Assembly (NCBI RefSeq): GCF_900105755.1
Contig: NZ_FNTQ01000001.1
Coordinates: 5,828,001 to 5,892,000, forward strand
Direction of reading: 5' to 3'
Length of the DNA stretch: 64,000 bases
DNA from: Streptomyces sp. Ag109_O5-10
GTDB lineage: Bacteria > Actinomycetota > Actinomycetes > Streptomycetales > Streptomycetaceae
A model generated the notes under the pieces. That model saw only the letters and a program-made list of their open reading frames with translations. It was not told the origin of the DNA and did not search any database. Of this stretch, positions 39,741-47,649 are shown in pieces. Within the stretch, counting starts at the first letter, position 1. Each line of letters opens with the position of its first letter. The position numbers and the translations under genes are program-made.

Positions 39741-41152
39741 CGCTGGTCTGCCACGGCCTCACGCAGCCACGACAGGCCCTCCCCTGGGAGCTGGATGCTC
39801 CTCGACGCCTCCGCTGACAGCTTGACCAGCGTTTGCCTGAGTACGATCAGAGTGTCATCGAAAGCGCCCTCGTCCAGGCTGTTGTTGCCCCGCGCCAGTA
39901 CCAGGTCTGTGACGCACTGCTGAAGATCATCAACTGCGGCGATGATGCGGTCGGGAGCGACAAGCCGCTTCTTCTGCTTGCGGATCGCATCTTCAGCGGC
40001 ATCGATCGATTCGTCGAACGCCTTCTCCAGCAGGGTTATGGAGCGGTTGGCCTCGACCATCTCTTCGGGAGTCGCGGTGGTCCCGGAGTTCTGCGTGGCC
40101 TTGGCTCTGAGGAGAGTGTCAGTAAGGGCACGCGCCTTAGCGGTCTCAGAACTAGGCCCTGGCACACTACGGCTAAGGCCCGGAATGGAGACTGCCTTCG
40201 GAGACTCCGCAGGCATGTCCCAGGGTCCGTCAGGCAGACGATGAGCCAGATAGCTTTCCCGGAAGTCCGTGCGGATGTAGCGGATGTCGGTCTTGGCGAC
40301 ATCCAGGACGATGGCTGCCAGTCGGTACTCAAGCAGGGTGTCGGCCTTCTCCTTGTCCTTGGCCTTCTCCTTGACATAGGTCCGGTACAGCTCAGCGAAG
40401 CGTTCCTGAGCGTCTTCAAAATCCATCAGTCGTAGCTTGGCCCGACCGTGCTCGCTGCGCCTCACTAGATCACGCAACTGTCCGAGAACCCAGGTGTCTC
40501 GCTCAAGCGCGGGTGTCGAGGTGTGGAACAGCTTGGCGATGGCAGCGAGAGGAAGACCTTGCTGAATCTGCTCCTCAACGGCCATTAGGCGGTTGATGTA
40601 GGAGTATTCACGTCGACGGTCGGGCCTGAGCTGCAACGACAATTCGACAGAGCGAATGTCATCCCAGGTGCAGCTGGCAGGCAGTACACCCACGCGGATG
40701 GATTGGACACCGAGTTCCTTGAGAGCGGCTCGCCGGGTGTTTCCGTTGACGAGAACACCATCACGGGAGATGAGCCCAGGCTCGTTCTGGTGGTGGTCCT
40801 GGAGGCTTTGCTTCAGCTTTTCGAAATCAGGGTCGCGCAGGTGCGGGTCAGACGGCTTGGCCATCAGCAGCTGGTGCAGGTAACCCTGGCCGGCCTCGGA
40901 CCAGTGGTCCTTCGTCAGTGCCTCTTCCTGTGCGGGGTCGTAGGCGCGCTGAGCGCTCACCCTGTGAGTTGCCGGATTGTAGTAGAGCTCATCCACCGGC
41001 ATGTCGATGACTTCGACGTGGATCGGACGACCCCGGAACTCCACCCGGAGTGTTTCGGGTACAGAGACTCCCGAGCGCGCGTCTTGGAGACGCTGCTCCA
41101 CCTTGGCGCGGATGTCGTTCGCTGTGGGCGGGACGCCGAAGTCCGTCGGCAT
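39737..41152 (-). CDS. ParB-like (ParB/Srx fold) protein in the restriction island
   Basis: This 471-aa protein has an N-terminal ParB-like segment, with LISRDGVLVNGNTRRAALKELG at about residues 127-148 in place of the GHRR-type motif (GNTRR). A helical region with a possible helix-turn-helix (LPLAAIAKLFHTSTPALERD) follows at about 200-220, then a long coiled-coil-like tail. ParB/Srx-fold proteins can be CTPases, nucleases or DNA-binding adaptors. It overlaps the SNF2 gene (ATGA). ATG at 41152 begins MPTDFGVPP. Its function with SNF2 and the HNH-like protein is not described to my knowledge. Confidence 0.85.
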   Translation of the reverse strand: MPTDFGVPPTANDIRAKVEQRLQDARSGVSVPETLRVEFRGRPIHVEVIDMPVDELYYNPATHRVSAQRAYDPAQEEALTKDHWSEAGQGYLHQLLMAKPSDPHLRDPDFEKLKQSLQDHHQNEPGLISRDGVLVNGNTRRAALKELGVQSIRVGVLPASCTWDDIRSVELSLQLRPDRRREYSYINRLMAVEEQIQQGLPLAAIAKLFHTSTPALERDTWVLGQLRDLVRRSEHGRAKLRLMDFEDAQERFAELYRTYVKEKAKDKEKADTLLEYRLAAIVLDVAKTDIRYIRTDFRESYLAHRLPDGPWDMPAESPKAVSIPGLSRSVPGPSSETAKARALTDTLLRAKATQNSGTTATPEEMVEANRSITLLEKAFDESIDAAEDAIRKQKKRLVAPDRIIAAVDDLQQCVTDLVLARGNNSLDEGAFDDTLIVLRQTLVKLSAEASRSIQLPGEGLSWLREAVADQR

Positions 41153-41240
41153 GATTACCTCTCATAGCTGGAGCGGTCTGTGGGACCGGTTTCGAACGGG
41201 TCGGGGCGGTCGTCGGCGGCTGGCCCGCCCCCATCGGCGT

Positions 41241-41918
41241 TTAGCCCAAGCCGCTGCGGAAGGCTTCGCGTGCCTCAGCCGGCAGTGCCCGGTACTTCGC
41301 CCAGACATCCTCCACTGAACTGAAGGTTCGGGCGTCCTCCCTGATCCAGGACTTCAGAATGCCGAGTTCGAACGAAGGGAGCGCGGAGGCCTCCGCGAGC
41401 AGCGCCGGCACGTCGTACGTGGCACCGATACCGCCGACTCGGCACCGGTTGCACTCGACGACGTACTGCTGAGCCTTCGTGCCGTTCGGGAGCCGGACCT
41501 CGCGCTTGGCCACATCGAGCTGAGCGGTGACTTCAGAGCCGGTGTACGTGTCCCCGGGAGTGGCACCACACGAACTGCACTTGTGGTTGTAGGTGGCCAG
41601 CAGCTCCCGGCGCTGGTTCACCGTGATCGCGCTCTTCGGCCGAGTGCCGCGGCCGGGCTCCCAGACGGCTTCGCCGCGCTGGACGTAGCGCTGTTCGTTC
41701 GCATCGAGGTCGATGTCCTCGCGCTTAGTGTCGATCTTCCAGCCGAAGTCGCGGAGATCCCGCATGCGGCGGTCGATCTGCGACACATCCGGAAAGGCGT
41801 CACGGAGTTCCGTCTTGGTGAAGACGTTCCCCTCGCCGACCACCTGGACGAGCCAGAGAGCGGCGCGCTTCATCGTGCCCAGTTTGCTGTCCTGCCAAGA
41901 AGGCAAGGCCGTGCTCAT
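41241..41918 (-). CDS. HNH-like zinc-finger protein, first gene of the SNF2 operon
   Basis: This 225-aa protein has an N-terminal winged-helix-like block (FTKTELRDAFPDVSQIDRRM, RDLRDFGWKI at about 33-62) and a C-terminal four-cysteine zinc module, CSSC (114, 117) and CNRC (156, 159), seen in HNH restriction nucleases, though a clear catalytic His-Asn-His set is not obvious. It may be a DNA reader or a degenerate nuclease. ATG at 41918 follows GAGGTGGAG; the ATG 207 bp upstream falls in the operator region. The ParB-like and SNF2 genes follow in the same direction. Confidence 0.85.
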   Translation of the reverse strand: MSTALPSWQDSKLGTMKRAALWLVQVVGEGNVFTKTELRDAFPDVSQIDRRMRDLRDFGWKIDTKREDIDLDANEQRYVQRGEAVWEPGRGTRPKSAITVNQRRELLATYNHKCSSCGATPGDTYTGSEVTAQLDVAKREVRLPNGTKAQQYVVECNRCRVGGIGATYDVPALLAEASALPSFELGILKSWIREDARTFSSVEDVWAKYRALPAEAREAFRSGLG

Positions 41919-41957
41919 CTCCACCTCGCAGAGCCTGAGCGGGCCAGCCCGACTGCG

Positions 41958-41981
41958 TGTCAGGACAGTTGATGCCTGACA
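41958..41981. promoter_or_regulatory. Inverted repeat TGTCAGG-N10-CCTGACA
   Basis: A perfect 7-bp inverted repeat with 10-bp spacing lies 40-63 bp upstream of the HNH-like start. It may be a second regulatory site for the operon. Confidence 0.6.
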
Positions 41982-42036
41982 GTGGCCCGCATGACACAAC
42001 GGAACATCACGTCCGTCTGAAAGCAAAGTGTCTGGG

Positions 42037-42058
42037 TGTCCGGATGAGCATCCGGACA
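42037..42058. promoter_or_regulatory. Perfect 22-bp palindrome in the divergent promoter region
   Basis: Two exact 10-bp arms, TGTCCGGATG and CATCCGGACA, flank AG. It lies between the HNH-like operon (start 41918) and the divergent HTH gene (start 42137), about 79 bp before the latter. Its perfection and position make it a strong candidate operator for that HTH protein or for a controller of the whole island. Confidence 0.8.
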
Positions 42059-42136
42059 AAACTGAGGGTCGAGTGAGGGATGGGCAGAGGCACACTGTCG
42101 TCAAAGCTTTGATGGGGTGGGACACAAGGAGCTGGC

Positions 42137-42826
42137 GTGCCGAGACCGGGTCGCTTCAAAGAACTGGATGCTGGAATACCGGAGGAGAGAAAGGCTCTGG
42201 CCAGGGCCGTGCGCCGCTTGCTGAGCGTGGTCGACCTCTCTCTGAGGGAGACACACAAGGAGCTGGCGAGGCGCAACCACGGCTGCGACACCTCGGCGAG
42301 CGCACTCTCCGACCTGCTCAACGCACGCATCTACAAGCCAAAGCGTGAGGTGATCCGCGGACTCTACGAATTGGCCGAGACAGTCGCGAGGACAAGCGAC
42401 GCCTCCATGCCAGTCACCTGGGAAGAGCTTGAGAACCTTCGGGTCAAGGCATGCGAACCGCCGGCGGCTTTGTGTGCGAACTGCGAGCGCACCGTGTTGC
42501 CGGTCCCCCGAGCGCAGGGGGACCGGCAACACGCGCAAGGTCAGTGGCCCACCGCGCTGACCCTGCTGGACATGAAGCAGAACCGAAGGGCCGAGGACGT
42601 TGCCGGCATCCTGAGGCACGTGGGCGTGGTCAGCGAGCCGGCCGAAGTAGCTCACGCGGTGGCCGCGTGTCAGGCATGCGGGCTGGGGTCCGAGGCAGAC
42701 GTGATTCTCCGCTACGCGCAGACCGGGCGCGATGGGCGCCAGCTTGCAGAGATCGCCTATGAGTTTCTGAACATCGAAGACCACATCATGGCCCGGCGGG
42801 TGCTCAAGATGTCTCTGGCTCTGTAG
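42137..42826 (+). CDS. HTH-type regulator with C-terminal helical domain
   Basis: This 229-aa protein has an N-terminal DNA-binding-like region (LRETHKELARRNHGCDTSAS, ALSDLLNARIYKPKREVIR; about residues 36-75) of the XRE-like streptomycete type, a CANC zinc-like motif at about 112-115, and a C-terminal helical half with repeat-like character (HAVAACQACGLGSEADVILR). GTG at 42137 follows AAGGAGCTGGC. It is divergent from the HNH/ParB/SNF2 operon across a perfect palindrome, so it probably controls it. Its 3' end overlaps the convergent Vsr gene by 23 bp. Confidence 0.82.
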   Translation: MPRPGRFKELDAGIPEERKALARAVRRLLSVVDLSLRETHKELARRNHGCDTSASALSDLLNARIYKPKREVIRGLYELAETVARTSDASMPVTWEELENLRVKACEPPAALCANCERTVLPVPRAQGDRQHAQGQWPTALTLLDMKQNRRAEDVAGILRHVGVVSEPAEVAHAVAACQACGLGSEADVILRYAQTGRDGRQLAEIAYEFLNIEDHIMARRVLKMSLAL

Positions 42827-43322
42827 CGGTGTCTGCCTTTCCGGCACCAGAGACCGGACGCCTGGATATCACCGCCTGGCAGATCGCTGCACTGCTTTCC
42901 TCTGCTGACTCGTGCTCCCAGAAGCGCAGAACAAGCCAGCCGGCTGCCCGCAGGCGCTCGTCCGTATCGCGGTCCCGGGTCATATTCCGGGCCACTTTGT
43001 CGGACCAGTAGCCCGGATTGGTCTTTGGGGAAACGTAATGCTCCGGGCAGCCGTGCCAGTAGCAGCCATCGATGAAGACGGCTACTTTCGCGGGCCGGAA
43101 GACCATATCGGCGGTACGGCGGAGGCCGGGTAGCGGGCGAGCCGCTACTCGGTAGCGCAGACCTTGGGCGTGCACGAGTCGACGGACAAGCCGTTCAGGC
43201 GTGGTGTCCCGGCTCCGGATCGCCTGCATGTTGCGGCGGCGTGCGGCGGACGACGCCCAAGAGCCCTCGGGCGGCACCCAGGCGGCCATGGACGGGTCTG
43301 GTTCTGGGGTGGGAGTAGTCAT
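42804..43322 (-). CDS. vsr: Very short patch repair (Vsr) endonuclease
   Basis: This 172-aa nuclease nicks at T:G mismatches that arise when 5-methylcytosine deaminates. Family features are RSRDTTPERLVRRLVHAQGLRYRV, TADMVF carrying the catalytic Asp (72), and VAVFIDGCYWHGCPEH with zinc/active-site residues. The length is usual except for an N-terminal extension of about 25 residues. ATG at 43322 has no strong ribosome site. Vsr genes normally accompany C5 methyltransferases, which supports a link with the enzyme at 36732 and the NaeI-like nuclease upstream. Confidence 0.92.
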   Translation of the reverse strand: MTTPTPEPDPSMAAWVPPEGSWASSAARRRNMQAIRSRDTTPERLVRRLVHAQGLRYRVAARPLPGLRRTADMVFRPAKVAVFIDGCYWHGCPEHYVSPKTNPGYWSDKVARNMTRDRDTDERLRAAGWLVLRFWEHESAEESSAAICQAVISRRPVSGAGKADTATEPETS

Positions 43323-43551
43323 CAGTAGTGAGCTATCAGCCGGGCAGAGTCGGCGGCAATGTTCCAGGGGAGGACAGTTCTGTTCGGCGACCTCGCTGCG
43401 GCCGGGATCCGCCTTCCATTATCCGGTAGGAGCCGGACACGTTGAGGGCCGAGCAGTTGATGAAAGTCATGGTGTGCTATTTATGGCGATCGGACTATTT
43501 ACTTGCTTATAGGGTACTGCGGCAGGCAAATGTGGCCCGGCATGTCTGGCG

Positions 43552-44532
43552 TCAGTCTCCTCTGGTGTGTGAAGGAAGAGCCGGTGCGGGTACAACCAGG
43601 TCATCCGGCTGAGCGAGGACCCATTCCTTACCGTCGAGGGAGACTCGCGGGGAATCCCCGTGCTGGGGTCCGGAGGGTGTCACTCGGGCGCTGACGAATT
43701 CGCCTTCCTCGGGGAGGGGAAGGCCAAGTCGGCCGGCGATCATGCGGTGGCTGGCATAGTCCCCCATGATGAGGATGCCCTCCGGCCTCAGCGCCGACCG
43801 GCTGCCGCCGTTGCCGCGGACTCGTTTCATGTAGTCCTTCTGCTGGGCCACTGTGCGCACCACGTTGCGGCCTATGCGCCGCCTCTGAACCCGCCGGAAG
43901 AGTTCGTTCAAGCGCTGCTGACCTGAACCCGCGGCGAGCACGGCGTTGCGATCGGCGGCATCCATGTGGAGAAGCACGTTCTCAGGCAGCGGCTCGTTCC
44001 GCCACAGCCAGTGGATCTTGTCTCGGTGTGCAGCCTTGATGGTGAGCTTGAGATCACGGTTGTTGCCCGTGTTAAGCCACTCACCACGTATCCGGACAAG
44101 ACCGATGCTCCAGCGCGACCTGTAGTCGTCCGCCCAGGCCAGCAGACAGAGGTGACCTACCGCTTCCGGCGGAATCATCCAGCCGCCGAACTGCTGTGAG
44201 TACTTGCAGTCCACGTCGATGCCGACGATCTGGTAGTCCATGGCGTCGCCATCCGCGAACCGGAACTCGCGCTGCAAGTTGATCTCTACCAGGGTCCCCG
44301 CGTGCGTCTTCTCGGTCTTGAAGAGCGTCTTCCAGTCGTACCGCCCGGTCACCTCGCCGTTGAGCAGCTGGTCGATGGTGTCGCGGAGGACCGCGGCAAA
44401 CCGCCGGCCCGTAGGATCGAGCGCCTTGACGTGCTCGTAGACTTGGTCCAGCTCAGGGTCTGGCAAGGCCGCCATGCTGCGCAGGGCGACCGACTTGGCG
44501 GCCTGGATGTCGGCTTCTTCGAAAGGAAGCAT
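43552..44532 (-). CDS. NaeI-type type IIE restriction endonuclease
   Basis: This 326-aa protein closely resembles NaeI as I recall it. FAAVLRDTIDQLLNGEVTGR, TEKTHAGTLVEINLQREFRF, and GIDVDCKYS carry the PD-(D/E)xK-like active site; by comparison E83, D99, D108 and K110 would be the catalytic set. RRIGRNVVRTVAQQKDYMKR and VRGNGGSRSALRPEGILI belong to the C-terminal CAP-like (topoisomerase-like) domain. NaeI cuts GCCGGC and needs a second site as activator. The position of NaeI Leu43 is Leu56 here, so the canonical nuclease form is kept. GGGGAG precedes ATG 44532. The genes for vsr and a C5 methyltransferase lie nearby. Confidence 0.93.
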   Translation of the reverse strand: MLPFEEADIQAAKSVALRSMAALPDPELDQVYEHVKALDPTGRRFAAVLRDTIDQLLNGEVTGRYDWKTLFKTEKTHAGTLVEINLQREFRFADGDAMDYQIVGIDVDCKYSQQFGGWMIPPEAVGHLCLLAWADDYRSRWSIGLVRIRGEWLNTGNNRDLKLTIKAAHRDKIHWLWRNEPLPENVLLHMDAADRNAVLAAGSGQQRLNELFRRVQRRRIGRNVVRTVAQQKDYMKRVRGNGGSRSALRPEGILIMGDYASHRMIAGRLGLPLPEEGEFVSARVTPSGPQHGDSPRVSLDGKEWVLAQPDDLVVPAPALPSHTRGD

Positions 44533-44739
44533 GCTCTCCCCGTGGGTGAGTCACTCGTGGTGCTTGAAGCGAGGGCGTCTCAGAACGCTCCGACGATAAC
44601 TGCAACGGGACGGCAGGAACGCTTCGTCTTGCAGCACACCAGCCCGTCGTTCCGCGCCTACTGCCGTCTTCGGTGGAATCACGTGATCGCCAAGATGACT
44701 TGGCCAAAGGCGGCCGTGCCGGTTGCGGTGCCGGCCTTA

Positions 44740-45774
44740 CGAGTTGGTGCGTGATAGCGGATGAGGCGTGTTTGGCCTGGTCGTGGACTGTGTTCAGGTG
44801 ATGCAGGTGCGGTCAGAGACGAGGCCGGCGATGGCGCGGTAGGTGTCGGGCAGACGGTCGCGGTGATGGGTCCAGCGCGTCAGTTGCTTCCAGCGTTTGT
44901 GATCAGCGAGGGCGTGTTCGACGGTGATGCGGTCGGAGGAGTGCGCGTGGCGGTCGCGTTCCCACTGTTCGACTCTGCCGGGCAGTGCTCCCGGACGCGG
45001 TTTCCTGGGTGGTGTGATTGCTTGTCCGCGGTGGTCGCGGCTCAGGCCGAGGTAGCCGTCGTCCAGGAGGACCTCGACGTCGGGAAAGTGTTGGAAGCAG
45101 ATGGCGATGCCTTCGTTGCGGGCAGCCGTGGCAGCGTGCATACGCCCAGGTCGCAAGGCGTCGGTCCATAACGTGCGGCCTTGATCGTCGGCGATGACGG
45201 TGGCCTTCATGGTGTTCTGTTTCTTCTTGCCGGAGACGAACGCGCGTCGTCCGCCGCGGCCGGCCGGTGGCCGGCGGACCTGGATCTCCGTGGCGTCCAA
45301 GCGCAGCTCGACGCCCTCGGCCTGGGCGTAGGCAAACACATCCGGCAGCGTCCGAAGACGCAGGCCGGGATGGTCGGGGACCGCGCATCCTCGCTCCGCA
45401 AGCAGCGTGCGTACTTCTGCGATCGCGCGGGTGACGGTGGAGCGGTCGACGTCGAACAGCAGTCCCAGCACCGCGTGCGGCAGGTCGTGTCTCAGATGGA
45501 TCAGCGTGGCCACCAGCCGGTCGACGAACACCAGCTGGTGACGGGCGCCGGCCCCCGCGGCCCGCTTGCGGTCCCCGCCTCGCGCAGCATGGCGACGGCC
45601 CTCGACCCGGGCCTGCCACGGCACCGCCAACTCCTCTACCAGGCGGGCGAGATGACGCCGAGAGATCCCCGTGAACAGCCGATGCGCCAGCACCGCCCGA
45701 TTGACCATGATCGCCACAGTCGGTCATGCCACCGGCCAGGCACGCCGCCTCACCCGCTATCACGCACCAACTCG
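44740..45774. mobile_element. IS5-family insertion sequence, complete
   Basis: The element is 1035 bp. Its ends are inverted repeats of about 29 bp, CGAGTTGGTGCGTGATAGCG at 44740 and its complement at 45746-45774, with a single mismatch in the first 27 positions. It is flanked by a TTA duplication (44737-44739 and 45775-45777), as IS5-family elements produce. It carries one intact transposase gene on the minus strand. Both ends and the gene are undamaged, so insertion is recent or the element is active. It lies between the NaeI-like module and the PIN/DruE-like module. Confidence 0.93.
44794..45717 (-). CDS. IS5-family DDE transposase
   Basis: This 307-aa transposase has an N-terminal helix-turn-helix region (LPHAVLGLLFDVDRSTVTRA) and a DDE catalytic core: LRLDATEIQVRRP (first Asp), VLLDDGYLGLSRDH (second Asp) and RITVEHALADHKRWKQL (Glu). 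It spans nearly the whole element between the inverted repeats. No frameshift is visible. ATG at 45717 (MAIMVNRAVLAHRLFTGISR) is the likely start. Confidence 0.92.
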   Translation of the reverse strand: MAIMVNRAVLAHRLFTGISRRHLARLVEELAVPWQARVEGRRHAARGGDRKRAAGAGARHQLVFVDRLVATLIHLRHDLPHAVLGLLFDVDRSTVTRAIAEVRTLLAERGCAVPDHPGLRLRTLPDVFAYAQAEGVELRLDATEIQVRRPPAGRGGRRAFVSGKKKQNTMKATVIADDQGRTLWTDALRPGRMHAATAARNEGIAICFQHFPDVEVLLDDGYLGLSRDHRGQAITPPRKPRPGALPGRVEQWERDRHAHSSDRITVEHALADHKRWKQLTRWTHHRDRLPDTYRAIAGLVSDRTCIT

Positions 45775-46064
45775 TTAACCGCATGGTCGTGGCGAGCGTC
45801 AACGACGTCAGCAGGAGTCCATCGCGATACGGCACGAGGGCAGGAGGCTGTCTCTGGCCGAGGCCGATTCCGGGTGGCCGATCAGTTGCTGTGCGTTCAG
45901 GTGGTTCTCCAGGCCAAAGCAGCCCATTCCTGCCGGGTGGCTACCTTCCGTTGCGAGCGGAGTCCGGTCGCCACGGCTGGTGACGGCGGGGGCGTCGGAC
46001 GGGACGGCCTGGGTCCTGCGGCGTGTCTCGTGCTTCCTGAACGATGTCAGCATGGCACACGGAG

Positions 46065-47489
46065 TCAGATGCCGGAGCGCCTGTTGCTCTCCGCCTGCTG
46101 CGCTGCCAGTCGGCGCAGGAGCGCGCGGTCCGTCTGCGGAGCGGATGCCAACAAGTCCATGAACCAGGGTGCGATCCACGATGAGTCCCGGTGGAGCCAC
46201 TCGTCTGGTGAGAGGGCGGTACCAGGGACCCAGTCTCCGGAGGGCGGCCCGCTGCTTCTAGAAGCCGCAGCGATGCTGACGGCCGGTTCCGCTTCTCCTG
46301 CAGCCCGCCGCCCGAGCTGGGCTGTCACACCGATCAGCCACCATTGAAAAAGCCGCCAAGGCGGCGACGCCGCCTCGGCAGCGCTACGCACGGTCGAAGA
46401 GGTGAGCCCCGCTGATCTATACGCAGCATGCGCCAGTCCCTCCGGCGGGTCCAGGTGAGGCGCTGTCTCCTGTGTGACCACCAGCCGGGTGTCTGGCACC
46501 TTAACCTCAAACGCCTCTGACACGCGCTCGATCTCCGCGTACGTGTCCGCGGCGAGCTCGGCGTCCAGAAACTCCCTGATCCCGCCGAAGAAGTGCGGCG
46601 GCGTCTCGATCCTTAAATCTGCCTGGGCCCTCCGCCTCAGCTCGTCGACAAGGCTTGGCCACGGACGGGAGCTGCTTGAGCCGGAGCCCTGCTCATACCA
46701 GTCCTCCTTGGTGTCGTTCGACACGAACAGTACGCGGCGGCCGTCGGGCGGCAGTTGGCGGACATGCTCGATCAGCTCCGCCCAGAGAAGGAAGTCTCCA
46801 GCGGACTTCAGCGGCGTGTCCTTGCCGGAGTCGGCGAATCCGGGCGGGATCTTGTTGGGGAACCGGAAGCCGGTCGCCTCCTCCAGACGCCTGCGCAGGA
46901 CATCGTCGTCCGGCTGCTCGCCGACGCCTTCTCCGTAGAGCTTCGCGATGCGTGGAAGGATGGGGTCTTCCGCATCGGCCGAGTTCAGTGCCAAGCCGTG
47001 GTCGGCTTTGAGCATGTCCAGGTGGCGCTTGAACTCGTGCCGATACACGTCGAGGTGTGCATCGACGTCGGAATCCGCAACGAGTGAGTCGAGCGCGGCT
47101 ATCTCCTCCTGAGCCCGGGCGTACTTGTCGAGCTGAGCGCACACGACGTTCTTGGCCTCGACGATCGCTTTACGGGCCGCCATGAGCTTCTTGTTGACCT
47201 CTGAGGCGGCATCGGCTAGGGCTCTCTTGCGGGACTCCAGTGTGCTGCGGCGGCCTCGGACGAACTCAAGGCCGACCTGATAAGGCATCCATAGCCGTCC
47301 TGCCGTCTGCTCCAGCGCAGACAGGACCTCTTGCCTCGAGGTCTCGGTGTACTCGTACAGGCTCAGTAGGACGTTCGTGTCCAGCACGATGACGCCGTCT
47401 TTGAAGAAGACGCTGCGCTCCCCGTCCTCAGCAGAAGGCCCGGGCTGGAGCCAGGCTGCGAACCGTCGCAGCAGTACCGGGTCGCCCAT
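46065..47489 (-). CDS. PIN-like domain (PIN_8/DUF4935) protein, last gene of the DruE-like operon
   Basis: This 474-aa protein begins with a PIN-like RNase fold: VIVLDTNVLLSLYEY with Asp37, GLEFVRGRR with a conserved Glu, and later GDFLLWAELIEH and VLFVSNDTKEDWYE with further acidic residues. Between them is a long helical insertion (about 100-200), typical of the PIN_8 group. The C-terminal 150 residues have no known motif. ATG at 47489 was chosen for GGAGAG 5 nt upstream; an in-frame GTG at 47657 overlaps the helicase gene. It is co-directional with the helicase gene 160 bp upstream and may be the toxic RNA-cutting effector. Confidence 0.85.
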   Translation of the reverse strand: MGDPVLLRRFAAWLQPGPSAEDGERSVFFKDGVIVLDTNVLLSLYEYTETSRQEVLSALEQTAGRLWMPYQVGLEFVRGRRSTLESRKRALADAASEVNKKLMAARKAIVEAKNVVCAQLDKYARAQEEIAALDSLVADSDVDAHLDVYRHEFKRHLDMLKADHGLALNSADAEDPILPRIAKLYGEGVGEQPDDDVLRRRLEEATGFRFPNKIPPGFADSGKDTPLKSAGDFLLWAELIEHVRQLPPDGRRVLFVSNDTKEDWYEQGSGSSSSRPWPSLVDELRRRAQADLRIETPPHFFGGIREFLDAELAADTYAEIERVSEAFEVKVPDTRLVVTQETAPHLDPPEGLAHAAYRSAGLTSSTVRSAAEAASPPWRLFQWWLIGVTAQLGRRAAGEAEPAVSIAAASRSSGPPSGDWVPGTALSPDEWLHRDSSWIAPWFMDLLASAPQTDRALLRRLAAQQAESNRRSGI

Positions 47490-47649
47490 ATCTCTCTCCA
47501 GCTCGGCCGTGCCTCTCCCGTAGCCGATCATCTTGGCACGAGCAGCCGACAGCCGACAGCCGACAGCCGGAAGTACGGCTGCGGCCGCTGCGCTACCTAG
47601 CAACACCCCGTTGCCTCTTGCGGCCCCAGACCCGCAAAGGGTGAATCCT

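Noticed and set aside
37917..44532. The SNF2-containing block as a DISARM, BREX or Dnd system
   Set aside because: The needed core genes (drmA/B/C, brxC/pglZ, or dndC/D/E) are absent; the DUF1998 helicase in the neighbouring operon stands with other partners.
45181..46347. A 388-codon plus-strand frame spanning the right end of the insertion sequence
   Set aside because: It runs antisense to the transposase, crosses the inverted repeat and target duplication, and has no domain or ribosome site.
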